DNA from: Bacteroidales bacterium
GTDB taxonomy: Bacteria; Bacteroidota; Bacteroidia; Bacteroidales; VadinHA17
DNA length: 8,866 nucleotides
Direction: 5' to 3'
Assembly: GCA_015486475.1 (NCBI GenBank)
Contig: WFRO01000197.1
Coordinates: 1-8,866 of the forward strand
This document shows, one piece after another, positions 1-6,994 of the stretch. A program made the translations under genes and the position numbers. Numbering within the stretch: position 1 is the stretch's first letter; the number at the start of each line of letters is the position of its first letter. The notes under the pieces were generated by a model, which was not told the DNA's origin, made no database searches, and worked only from the letters and a program-made list of their open reading frames with translations.

Positions 1-1151
1 AACAGTTCCATATCATCCGAGCTTAACTGGTTCTCTCCCGACCAGATCACGGGATGGACGAACATCCGGATCACTGAATCAGCAAAGGAATAAGCAAGTG
101 AATCACACACGCCCTGCAGGTCCTTCCGGAAGATCCTCACCCCGTAATAGGCGGTCATGATCCTGTTATCAGCGGTATCCAGGAAGGAGCGCAACGTATC
201 GGCATGCAGGTAAAGGGTATCGCCGTTGGGGTCATATTGCCGGAAGAGAGCTCTTCCGGTCATCAGGGTACGTTCCGGATCGGTGTAGTAAACGGCCAGA
301 TCACCCGAGAGGATCACTTTGCGTGTGGTATCGATCATCACGGCATGACCTGTCACCCGCCCGAAACCCGTACTGCGCTCATAGAAGATCGTATCGCCAC
401 GGACCGTACGCTCCGGCGTGCTGATGGAAGCATTTTTCTCAAAACGGAAGGTCTCCTGCTGACGGTTGTACCATCCGCCCTCACAATAAATATCCATGCT
501 GTCGCCCACGATCTGTGTGGGGCCCGAGAAACGTGTGAGATCGGTCTCGGTATTGTAGATCATACTGTCGGAAAAGATCTCATATTGCGGAGTGGTGATA
601 TGCACTTTATCCTTGAAGTAATAATTTTTACTATCACTGTGATAATACCCGCGCACACTCTCGATACGGGTACTGTCATCCTCGATCACACCCCCGGTAA
701 GGTAATAGCCGATGTTGGTGTTCAGATCTACCTCCAGGCGGTCGGTGGTCAGCCGGGAACGTTGATCCATCAGGCGGACATTCCCAACCACGAGGGCCTT
801 TCTGGCATCCCCGTCATAACGTATAAAATCCCCGTAAAGAAAAAGGGTGTCGCCCTGGTTGAGCTCGACGTTCGAATAGGCCTCCACCACATTGGAATTA
901 TCATATACCAGGGCGCTGTCGCACGAGAGGATCACCTCCTGGTGCTTTAACTTAACGTTGCCCTCCAGTTTCTTCAGGGAACGTGTCCGGTCGATACCGA
1001 GCTCATCGGCCTGGAGGATCTCCACCTTGTTCTTTTGTTTTTTCTTACGCTGGGCATGGAGCGCCGGGGGAAAAGCCAAAATCAGAATCAGCCAAAGAAA
1101 AAGGAATGTTCCCCGGTATGAAAAGATCTGATCTGGACAATTTTTGACCAT
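1..1151 (-). CDS. OstA/LptA-like envelope protein (C-terminus cut off by window edge)
   Basis: The 383 visible codons start at ATG 1151-1149 and read without a stop to the left edge, so the C-terminus lies outside. The start is the only ATG, GTG or TTG in frame after the surA stop, 19 bases away. Residues 1-33 look like a signal peptide: a hydrophobic stretch at 15-30 (FLFLWLILILAFPP) and cleavage before Gln34 (LHA|Q). A basic stretch (RKKKQKNK) follows, then about 340 residues of repeated short beta-strand units of the form 'G-x-V-x-L...L-x-x-D-x-L-x-Y', e.g. around 63-83, 122-142, 180-200, 250-290 and 297-320. This is the jelly-roll repeat of the OstA/LptA/LptD-N superfamily, which binds and bridges lipopolysaccharide across the periplasm. 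I infer a role in LPS transport or outer-membrane assembly. Its place directly after SurA supports this. It could be a Bacteroidota LptA equivalent or a related OstA-like protein of unproven role. Confidence 0.85.
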   Translation of the reverse strand, partial: MVKNCPDQIFSYRGTFLFLWLILILAFPPALHAQRKKKQKNKVEILQADELGIDRTRSLKKLEGNVKLKHQEVILSCDSALVYDNSNVVEAYSNVELNQGDTLFLYGDFIRYDGDARKALVVGNVRLMDQRSRLTTDRLEVDLNTNIGYYLTGGVIEDDSTRIESVRGYYHSDSKNYYFKDKVHITTPQYEIFSDSMIYNTETDLTRFSGPTQIVGDSMDIYCEGGWYNRQQETFRFEKNASISTPERTVRGDTIFYERSTGFGRVTGHAVMIDTTRKVILSGDLAVYYTDPERTLMTGRALFRQYDPNGDTLYLHADTLRSFLDTADNRIMTAYYGVRIFRKDLQGVCDSLAYSFADSVIRMFVHPVIWSGENQLSSDDMEL

Positions 1152-1170
1152 CGGTGCGAGCGTGTGCGGG

Positions 1171-2529
1171 TCATTTTATCCAACCCTTGTATTGGAACTT
1201 ACATCCCTGATACTCCTCATCGACACGGGAGTAAGTTGTTTGCAGTCTGTCGTCCACCCACTGGTTGAAAACATCTTTCTGTTTTTGCTGTTTGGCCATG
1301 TTCGACAGCAACTCATAATCCAGGTCCAGATTCGCTCTGTGGGCCGGAATGATCTTTTTCAGGCGGATGATCTTGAATACGATATTCCCGGCATTGTCAA
1401 TGTACTGGAAAGGATCAGAGATCTCACCCTCTTTCATCCTGGCCACGAGCTGACCCGTTCTTTTGTCGAGCTGGCTCATGTCAAAACGGGGATCTCCTGT
1501 GGCCGGGTTGATGACCAGTCCGCCGGTGGTACGTGTATCTTCATCTTCCGAGTACAGGTAAGCGGCTTTCCCGAAGGAGAGCGAATCGATCCTGATCTGA
1601 CGGGCTATGCTGTCCAGCAGGGTGTTGGCCCGTTGTATGGCGTCGCCTGACAGCTTGGGCTTGATCAGGATATGACGTACGTTGATCATATCCCCTTTCC
1701 GGTCGATCAATTGAATGATATGGTAGCCGAATCGTGTCTCCACGATGGGTGAGACCTGTCCTTTTTTGAGGGAAAAGGCTACCCGGGCAAAGTCTTTGTC
1801 CAGGTCGGCCCGGCCGGTAAATCCCAGCTCTCCGCCGCGGCGTGCCGATCCCGGGTCTTCGGAATAGAGAATGGCCAGGGTGGAGAAACTCTCTCCTTCG
1901 ATGATCCTTTTACGCAGGTCGAGCAGTTTCTGGCGGGCAGCGATCTTTGCCTCCTCGGAGTAAGGAGGATTGATCTGTATCTGCTGTATTTCATACTGCT
2001 CGGGGATCATGGGTATGCTGTCCTTTGAGAGTTTTTTGTAAAATGACTTCACCTCTCCCGGGGTGATCGTCACATCCTGGATGATATTGCTCTGCTCTTT
2101 GCCGGCAAGCACCTGCTCGCGCACATCATCCCGCAGGTCGTTCTTGATCTCCAGGAAGCTCTTGTGGTAAAACTCTTCCAGGGCTTTCTGCGAACCGATC
2201 ATCCTGATAAAATAATCCAGCCGGGCATCCAGCTGACGCTCCACCTCGCCGGGTTCCAGCGGCAGACTGTCCAGTTTGGCCTGGTGGTAGAGAAGCTTCT
2301 GCACCATGATGTCCTCGAGGATCTTGCAACGGCTGGCCTGGCCGGCAGGGATCGATCCCTGGCGCCTCATCTGCTCATACTGCATCATCACATCCGATTC
2401 CAGGATGATATTCCCCCCGACGATCGCCACGATCTTATCTATGACCTTCCTTTGCTGCTGAGCTGCCAGCGGCATCAGAAAAAGCACCATCGATAATCCG
2501 GCCCACACTATCCTTCTTATTGTGTTCAT
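1171..2529 (-). CDS. surA: SurA-like periplasmic foldase with two parvulin domains
   Basis: 452 residues, close to typical SurA length. Signal peptide 1-23, hydrophobic and ending LAA|Q. A SurA_N-type chaperone domain covers about 27-165; its opening 'DKIVAIVGGNIILESDV' is the family's hallmark strand and helix. Parvulin 1 is about 177-278 (GGELGFTGR at 232-240, FGYHII at 267-272). Parvulin 2 is about 283-390 (NVRHILI at 283-289), followed by a C-terminal helical segment. SurA escorts unfolded outer-membrane beta-barrels to the BAM complex. The two conserved parvulin histidines are split: domain 1 keeps His270 but has Gln183 in place of the first, while domain 2 keeps His286 but has Lys386 (FKII) in place of the second. 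Isomerase activity may therefore be weak, leaving a chaperone role. The gene begins 6 bases after the lipoprotein stop with no evident Shine-Dalgarno, and lies 19 bases before the OstA-like gene. Family call is firm; strict orthology to E. coli SurA is less so. Confidence 0.9.
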   Translation of the reverse strand: MNTIRRIVWAGLSMVLFLMPLAAQQQRKVIDKIVAIVGGNIILESDVMMQYEQMRRQGSIPAGQASRCKILEDIMVQKLLYHQAKLDSLPLEPGEVERQLDARLDYFIRMIGSQKALEEFYHKSFLEIKNDLRDDVREQVLAGKEQSNIIQDVTITPGEVKSFYKKLSKDSIPMIPEQYEIQQIQINPPYSEEAKIAARQKLLDLRKRIIEGESFSTLAILYSEDPGSARRGGELGFTGRADLDKDFARVAFSLKKGQVSPIVETRFGYHIIQLIDRKGDMINVRHILIKPKLSGDAIQRANTLLDSIARQIRIDSLSFGKAAYLYSEDEDTRTTGGLVINPATGDPRFDMSQLDKRTGQLVARMKEGEISDPFQYIDNAGNIVFKIIRLKKIIPAHRANLDLDYELLSNMAKQQKQKDVFNQWVDDRLQTTYSRVDEEYQGCKFQYKGWIK

Positions 2530-2535
2530 GCAATG

Positions 2536-3468
2536 CTATTTGTAGATCTCGAACTTCTTGCCATTCAACGCCTCAAAATAGATATTATTTTCCAGCTCCC
2601 TGAGAAATTTCATCTTACGCTCATTGAGGAGGGTACGGACGATCTCCCCGGAGACATACTCCAGCGGCGCCGTCGTCCCCCGCAAGCGGTATTCATTGAT
2701 CCTGATAAAGTACTGTGCCACACTGTCCCTGGCCTCCAGAAACGGGTTATACCGCAAAAAACGCTCCTGATTGGTCACCTTTGCAGGGGTCTGGTCAAGA
2801 ATGAAATCGAAAGAGACCCAGTGGTCCTCGAAATCGTCAAACTTCATCGCATACTGATAACAATAGTTTTCCAGCTTCTTCAGATCGCTCTCCCGGTTGG
2901 AGCGGTACCATCTCCTGACCTGTGACAGATTGGGAGCCGAAACAGGGATCTTGATGAAGATCACTTTGACGATATTGTTCTTCAGGGCGAATAACTCTGA
3001 ATGATCATTGTAAAATTTTTCCACCAGGGTATCCTCCACCACCGTATCCAGCTTCTGAAAGATCAGCTCCTGCTCATAGCGGTAGACCATCAGGTCATCC
3101 CGCATTTTCTGCACCTGCTTTTCAATGTCATCCAGGGTTTCCTGCGGCAGGTACAAACGTGCTTTCTGCACGATCAGCTGCTCGCCGACCCATTGCCGGA
3201 TAAAGTGCTCGACATATTTGACGCTGTCTTTCTCAGAGGTCCCTGTCACAAAATTGGAAGGGATATCCTCCTTGTACAGATAAGCTTCTCCCACCCGCGC
3301 CACAGGCGTCTTCCCCACCGGGTTCTCCCCCGGCGTCTTACACCCTGCCAGAAGAGCCAGGAAGAGGAGGATACCTGCTAACTTGTATGTTGGTTCAAAG
3401 TTCAAAGTTTCTGGTTCGTAGTTTGTGGTTTGTGGTTCGTAGTTCGTAGTTCGTCCTTCATCGTTCAT
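2536..3468 (-). CDS. SurA/PpiD-related lipoprotein with degenerate parvulin domain
   Basis: 310 residues from ATG 3468-3466. A lipobox LAGC puts the lipidated cysteine at 43, after the hydrophobic stretch 30-41, so the mature protein should be membrane-anchored. Residues 56-68 (VARVGEAYLYKED) match the opening of SurA/PpiD N-terminal domains, and a long helical region follows (85-150). A strand 'NIVKVIFIK' (165-173) aligns with the parvulin 'VRHILIK', with Val169 where the catalytic His belongs; the GG and GYH motifs are missing. The C-terminal helix (275-298) resembles SurA family tails. I infer a non-catalytic periplasmic chaperone acting with its neighbours. Residues 2-26 are encoded by a heptanucleotide array and contain a seven-residue repeat (TTNYEPQ, TTNYEPE, TLNFEPT). 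This acidic 29-residue n-region is abnormal for a lipoprotein. TTG at 3405-3403 (codon 22) would instead give an ordinary 21-residue signal peptide. The ATG overlaps the upstream gene by 11 bases. Specific function unknown. Confidence 0.8.
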   Translation of the reverse strand: MNDEGRTTNYEPQTTNYEPETLNFEPTYKLAGILLFLALLAGCKTPGENPVGKTPVARVGEAYLYKEDIPSNFVTGTSEKDSVKYVEHFIRQWVGEQLIVQKARLYLPQETLDDIEKQVQKMRDDLMVYRYEQELIFQKLDTVVEDTLVEKFYNDHSELFALKNNIVKVIFIKIPVSAPNLSQVRRWYRSNRESDLKKLENYCYQYAMKFDDFEDHWVSFDFILDQTPAKVTNQERFLRYNPFLEARDSVAQYFIRINEYRLRGTTAPLEYVSGEIVRTLLNERKMKFLRELENNIYFEALNGKKFEIYK

Positions 3469-3472
3469 CGTT
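3389..3472 (-). repeat. Degenerate heptanucleotide tandem array (12 units)
   Basis: Read on the minus strand, the 84 bases divide without a gap into twelve 7-base units, all starting with AA and eleven with AAC. Several occur as exact adjacent pairs: AACGATG twice, AACTACG twice (and once more later), AACCACA twice, AACTTTG twice; AAGGACG, AACCAGA and AACCAAC occur singly. The array supplies the last four codons and stop of the PpiD-like gene and, in another frame, the start codon and codons 2-26 of the lipoprotein gene. Because three units equal seven codons, the lipoprotein N-terminus shows a seven-residue repeat. From memory, similar AACTACG/AACTTTG-type arrays occur scattered between genes in many Bacteroidota genomes; their role is unknown to me. 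Confidence 0.9.
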
Positions 3473-5422
3473 CTTCAGCTCTTTCTTCAATTCATCAAAC
3501 ACCTTTTTGTTCACCACCACCGGATATTTCTTTTTCAGTTCTGCGATCCACTGTTTTTCGAGATAATCCTGATAATCGGAAGTAACGATCCCGAGCTGCT
3601 CTTTCAGGGGTTTGAGCACCGGTGGCAGCACCTCCCTCACCACCCAGAGAGATGGTTTCGGCCCGTGCACCACATTCACCGCTCCTTTTTTCCAGTGGAG
3701 GCCAGCGAGCTCTTTCTGCTCCGAAGGAGTGATCGTATCGTGTGTCAGGACCAGCACATTTTTATCCCCTTTGTTATATTTCTTCACCAGCTCCGTCAGT
3801 GACATGCCTTTTTTAACGCTCTTCTTCACATCTTTCAACACCTTCTTCAGCAACGAGGCATTGGTCAGCACCAGATGGTCGGCAACGACCTTTTCGGGGG
3901 TCATATACTTTTCCTTATGCTCCTCATAGAATTTCTTCAGGCCGGTGCTGTCTTTTACAGCCTTCGACCACACCTTGTCGTCCATGATATTGAACATAAG
4001 CATTCCTTCGGCATACTCTTTGACGATGGCGGCAAATTCGGGATATTCTTTTTCCAGATGAGCTTTACGGTATGCCAGTACCTTCTGACGGGCAAATTTA
4101 TCGAACTCCTTTTTCACAAAGGCATCCACAGACTGATCCGGGGTGATATACAGGCGGTGGATATATTTGTAGAATTCATTGAACGGCACCCGCTGGTCCC
4201 GGAACATGAGCACAGGCTTGCGGCCGGTCTCCGGGGGGAAGGACCACGCAAGCTGATGCTTATCCGTTGCAGCCTGAACGGCGAATTCTTCCAGCAGGGC
4301 AGTATCTCCTTCAGCATGATATTGTTTCAGCAGTGTGGAGACATACTCCTGCTGGGCATATTTCAGGCGGTCGGAACGGTTCACTTTCTTCCTGATCTCC
4401 GGCTCCATCTCCTTAAAAGTACCGATCGGCTTCAGGTCGAGGCGTTTGATGATGTGCCAGCCATAGGGGGTCTGCACCGGTTCTGTGATATCCCCGTTGT
4501 GCTTAAGGGCAAAGGCAGCGTTGGCAAAGGAGGGGATCATCCTGCCCGGACCGAACCAGGGTAGTACACCCCCGGCCTTGGCCGTGGAATAATCCTGTGA
4601 ATATTTTTTGGCCATCTGCGTGAAATCGGCTCCTTTTTTCAGCTTGTTCCAGATCATAAAGATCGTATCCTTTGCAGCCTCTCTCACTTTTTCCGGGGCC
4701 CGCCGGGGAACCGCGATCATGATATGGGCCACATGGATCTCTCCCGGGTTGGGCCGGATCGAATCCACACGGATCAGGTGGTACCCGAAACGTGTACGTA
4801 CCGGCATGGAGATCTCGCCGGGTTTCAGACGGTAGGCCGCTTCCTCAAAAGGATAGACCATCTGGAAAGCGGTAAAGTAGCCTATGTGGCCTCCGTTGTT
4901 CTTGGCCGAAGGGTCATCCGATACCGCCCGGGCCATCTCCTCAAAAGAGGCTCCCGCCAGGATCTTTTTCCGTATTTCCATGATCTTGTCCCATGCCTCG
5001 GTCGTATCTGACGAACTTATACGTACCAGGATATGGCTGGCATCGATCTCTTTCCTGAGATGATCATAACCCTCCCGGACGAGGGAGTCCATGATGGTGG
5101 GATCCACCACATAGGGCTCGGCGAGCTGGTTGCGGTATTTGGCCAGTTCATGCCGGTAATCAGCCATCGTATCATACCCCTCAGCTTTCGCCTCATGCAC
5201 TTTCAGCTTGAAATTGATGTACAGGTCGAGGTACTCCTCCGGGCTCTGCTTCACCCCGCCGGTCTGGTCGATGTTCTTCAGATACATGTGTCTGAATTCA
5301 CCCACTGTCACGGTATCCCCGCCGACAGTGAACAGCACGTCGCTGTCCTTCACCTGAGCGGCCAGCGGCAGCACAAAAAGAAAGGCCAGAGTTGCCAGGA
5401 GATAATATCTTATATGCTTCAT
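3458..5422 (-). CDS. PpiD-like periplasmic peptidyl-prolyl isomerase with two intact parvulin domains
   Basis: 654 residues. Signal peptide 1-22 ends LAA|Q, with no lipobox, so probably a soluble periplasmic protein rather than a membrane-anchored one as in E. coli PpiD. An N-terminal chaperone-like helical domain covers about 27-120. Parvulin 1 (about 126-220) has His130 in SHILV, GGHIGYF at 178-184 and His215 in FGYHLI. Parvulin 2 (about 229-330) has His233 in AHIMI, GG at 284-285 and His323 in GWHII. Both domains keep the paired histidines of active parvulins. A third, decayed parvulin-like segment may lie at 512-598 (DHLVL at 515-519, no GYH). The protein contains no cysteine. Expected role: proline isomerisation and folding of exported proteins, with the SurA-like protein two genes downstream. 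ATG 5422-5420 is 21 bases after the guaB stop, with a weak AGGA just ahead. The last four codons and the stop lie in the heptamer array. Calling it PpiD or a long SurA paralogue is a matter of naming. Confidence 0.88.
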   Translation of the reverse strand: MKHIRYYLLATLAFLFVLPLAAQVKDSDVLFTVGGDTVTVGEFRHMYLKNIDQTGGVKQSPEEYLDLYINFKLKVHEAKAEGYDTMADYRHELAKYRNQLAEPYVVDPTIMDSLVREGYDHLRKEIDASHILVRISSSDTTEAWDKIMEIRKKILAGASFEEMARAVSDDPSAKNNGGHIGYFTAFQMVYPFEEAAYRLKPGEISMPVRTRFGYHLIRVDSIRPNPGEIHVAHIMIAVPRRAPEKVREAAKDTIFMIWNKLKKGADFTQMAKKYSQDYSTAKAGGVLPWFGPGRMIPSFANAAFALKHNGDITEPVQTPYGWHIIKRLDLKPIGTFKEMEPEIRKKVNRSDRLKYAQQEYVSTLLKQYHAEGDTALLEEFAVQAATDKHQLAWSFPPETGRKPVLMFRDQRVPFNEFYKYIHRLYITPDQSVDAFVKKEFDKFARQKVLAYRKAHLEKEYPEFAAIVKEYAEGMLMFNIMDDKVWSKAVKDSTGLKKFYEEHKEKYMTPEKVVADHLVLTNASLLKKVLKDVKKSVKKGMSLTELVKKYNKGDKNVLVLTHDTITPSEQKELAGLHWKKGAVNVVHGPKPSLWVVREVLPPVLKPLKEQLGIVTSDYQDYLEKQWIAELKKKYPVVVNKKVFDELKKELKNDER

Positions 5423-5443
5423 GGTCCTGTAGATTTGGTCGTT

Positions 5444-6919
5444 CTATAATTCCCTGGAATAATTGGGTGCTTCGCGGGTGATGGTGATATCATGGGGATG
5501 GCTCTCGATAACGGCGGCCTGGGAGATCTTGATGAAACGGGCCTTACGCAGCTCTTCGATCCTGCCGGCCCCACAGTAACCCATGCCTGCCCGCAGGCCT
5601 CCGAGCATCTGGTAGACCACCTCGGAGAGACTTCCTTTGAACGGCACCCGTGCCGCGATCCCTTCGGGGACCAGTTTTTTGATATCGTCTTCCACATCCT
5701 GGAAATAGCGGTCTTTGGATCCCATCTGCATGGCCTCTATGGAGCCCATCCCGCGATAGGACTTGAATTTCCGGCCATTGTAGATAATGGTCTCTCCCGG
5801 CGACTCTTCCACGCCGGCAAAAAGAGAACCGGCCATGATGGTAGAAGCACCTGCAGCGAGGGCTTTCACGATGTCGCCCGAATAGCGTATACCCCCGTCG
5901 GCGACTACGGGGATGCCGGTACCTTCCATAGCGCCGGCCACCTCAAAGATCGCTGTCAGCTGGGGCACTCCCACGCCGGCGATGATACGTGTGGTACATA
6001 TCGAGCCGGGACCTATCCCCACCTTGACGGCGTCCGCCCCGGCGTCGGCCAGGGCTCTGGCTCCTTCGGCCGTACCTACATTGCCTGCCACGAGATCGAT
6101 CTCCGGAAAGGCATTCTTCACCTTCTTTATCATATCGATCACCCCCCTGGTATGGCCGTGGGCGGTATCGATCACCAAAGCATCCACACTCTCTTCCACC
6201 AGGGCGGCAGCACGTTCCAGGGTGTCGTGGGCAATGCCCAGGGCGGCAGCCACCCGCAGACGGCCCTTGTCATCCTTGCAGGAATTGGGACGGTCCTTCG
6301 ATTTTGTGATATCTTTATATGTGACCAGCCCCACCAGGTGGTTGCCGTCATCCACGATCGGCAGCTTCTCGATCTTATGCTCCTGCAGGATCTTGGCCGC
6401 TTCCAGCAGGTCGATGGTGTCGTCTGTGGTGATCAGCCGGTCCTGCGTCATCACTTCCCGCACCAGACGTTCCCCTTCTTTTTCAAAACGAAGATCCCTG
6501 TTGGTGATGATGCCGATAAGCACATTTTCGTGATCTACTACGGGGATCCCCCCGATACCATACTCATGCATCAGGTTGATCGCCTCCTGCACGGTATTCT
6601 CGGGATGGATGGTGATCGGGTCGGTGATCATAAAATTCTCAGCCCTTTTCACCTTTCTCACCTGCCGGGCCTGTTCCCGTATGGTCATGTTCTTGTGGAT
6701 CACCCCTATGCCACCCTCACGGGCAATGGCGATGGCCATCCCGGCCTCTGTGACCGTATCCATCGCCGCCGTTATTACCGGGATGTTCAATTCGATATTA
6801 CGGGAAAAACGGGTATGTATGCTCACATTGCGTGGCAATACCTCGGAATAGGAAGGGACCAGAAGGACATCATCGAAGGTCAGACCTTCCTGCAGGATAC
6901 GTTCGCCGGAAACAGACAT
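5444..6919 (-). CDS. guaB: Inosine-5'-monophosphate dehydrogenase
   Basis: 491 residues from ATG 6919-6917, near the 488 of E. coli GuaB. An upstream in-frame TTG (6952-6950) would add 11 residues encoded by AT-rich leader; it is rejected because family members begin with 'M(S)...GLTFDDVLLVP' as here. The enzyme oxidises IMP to XMP with NAD+, the committed step of cytosolic GMP synthesis. The TIM barrel is split by two CBS domains (about 97-153 and 158-212), which in this family sense adenine and guanine nucleotides. The catalytic loop GIGPGSICTT contains the nucleophile Cys308. DGGIRYSGD (341-349) is the phosphate-binding segment, and the flap motif SKDRYFQ (401-407) carries the catalytic Arg-Tyr pair. 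GYCGAG (447-452) is the C-terminal family motif. It heads the minus-strand operon, diverges from recQ, and is followed 21 bases later by the PpiD-like gene. All key residues are present. Confidence 0.97.
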   Translation of the reverse strand: MSVSGERILQEGLTFDDVLLVPSYSEVLPRNVSIHTRFSRNIELNIPVITAAMDTVTEAGMAIAIAREGGIGVIHKNMTIREQARQVRKVKRAENFMITDPITIHPENTVQEAINLMHEYGIGGIPVVDHENVLIGIITNRDLRFEKEGERLVREVMTQDRLITTDDTIDLLEAAKILQEHKIEKLPIVDDGNHLVGLVTYKDITKSKDRPNSCKDDKGRLRVAAALGIAHDTLERAAALVEESVDALVIDTAHGHTRGVIDMIKKVKNAFPEIDLVAGNVGTAEGARALADAGADAVKVGIGPGSICTTRIIAGVGVPQLTAIFEVAGAMEGTGIPVVADGGIRYSGDIVKALAAGASTIMAGSLFAGVEESPGETIIYNGRKFKSYRGMGSIEAMQMGSKDRYFQDVEDDIKKLVPEGIAARVPFKGSLSEVVYQMLGGLRAGMGYCGAGRIEELRKARFIKISQAAVIESHPHDITITREAPNYSREL

Positions 6920-6933
6920 TCTTAATATATTTG
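6902..6933 (+). promoter_or_regulatory. Candidate Bacteroidota-type promoter of recQ
   Basis: TATATTTG at 6926-6933 is a perfect match to the Bacteroidota primary-sigma -7 box TAnnTTTG. Exactly 20 bases upstream, TTCG (6902-6905) matches three of four bases of the -33 box TTTG. Transcription would begin near 6940, leaving a leader of about 45 bases before the recQ ATG. The -33 element lies inside the first codons of guaB and the -7 box in its leader, so the two divergent transcription units overlap here. The match is by eye to a short consensus; the position and spacing make it credible. Confidence 0.5.
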
Positions 6934-6934
6934 T

Positions 6935-6994
6935 TAAATTTAGAGGGCGCAAAATACAAAAAAATTAACGGACAAAGGGCGTAAAATGAGCAAA
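6935..6994 (-). promoter_or_regulatory. Leader and probable promoter zone of the guaB operon
   Basis: The guaB operon must start in or near the 66-base gap 6920-6985, which is strongly AT-rich compared with the flanking genes. No perfect -7 box is seen on the minus strand. Two 7-of-8 matches to TAnnTTTG exist: TAATTTTT (6967-6960), with TTTG 23 bases upstream (6994-6991), slightly wider than the usual 19-21; and TAAATTTA (6942-6935), an 8-base palindrome without a good partner. The first would give a leader of about 30 bases before the ATG. Assignment is tentative. Confidence 0.25.
6945..6987 (+). repeat. Short direct repeat GGGCGYAAAAT in the guaB-recQ gap
   Basis: GGGCGCAAAAT (6945-6955) and GGGCGTAAAAT (6977-6987) match at 10 of 11 bases and are spaced 32 bases start to start, close to three helical turns. 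The second copy runs into the recQ start codon. It could be a paired regulator site on the same DNA face, a remnant of a small duplication, or chance in a biased stretch. Confidence 0.45.

Noticed and set aside
204..950. 248-codon plus-strand open frame opposite the OstA-like gene
   Set aside because: The minus-strand frame has a signal peptide and family repeats over the whole stretch; this frame has neither.
3389..3472. CRISPR-like or regulator-binding array at the heptamer repeat
   Set aside because: Units are 7 bases with no spacers and no cas genes nearby, so it is a tandem microsatellite and not a CRISPR array.
3875..4564. 229-codon plus-strand open frame opposite the PpiD-like gene
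   Set aside because: Antisense shadow of a coding region with intact parvulin domains on the other strand.
5492..6925. 477-codon plus-strand open frame opposite guaB
   Set aside because: It lies entirely antisense to a clear guaB with all catalytic motifs. Its translation is rich in His, Gly and Asp as expected for a mirror frame and resembles no family I know.
6935..6942. Palindrome TAAATTTA as an operator
   Set aside because: An 8-base AT-only palindrome is expected by chance in such an AT-rich gap, and no second copy supports it.
6920..6952. Longer guaB start at TTG 6952, adding 11 residues
   Set aside because: The extension is encoded by the AT-rich leader, is not similar to GuaB N-termini, and would place the start inside the probable promoter zone.
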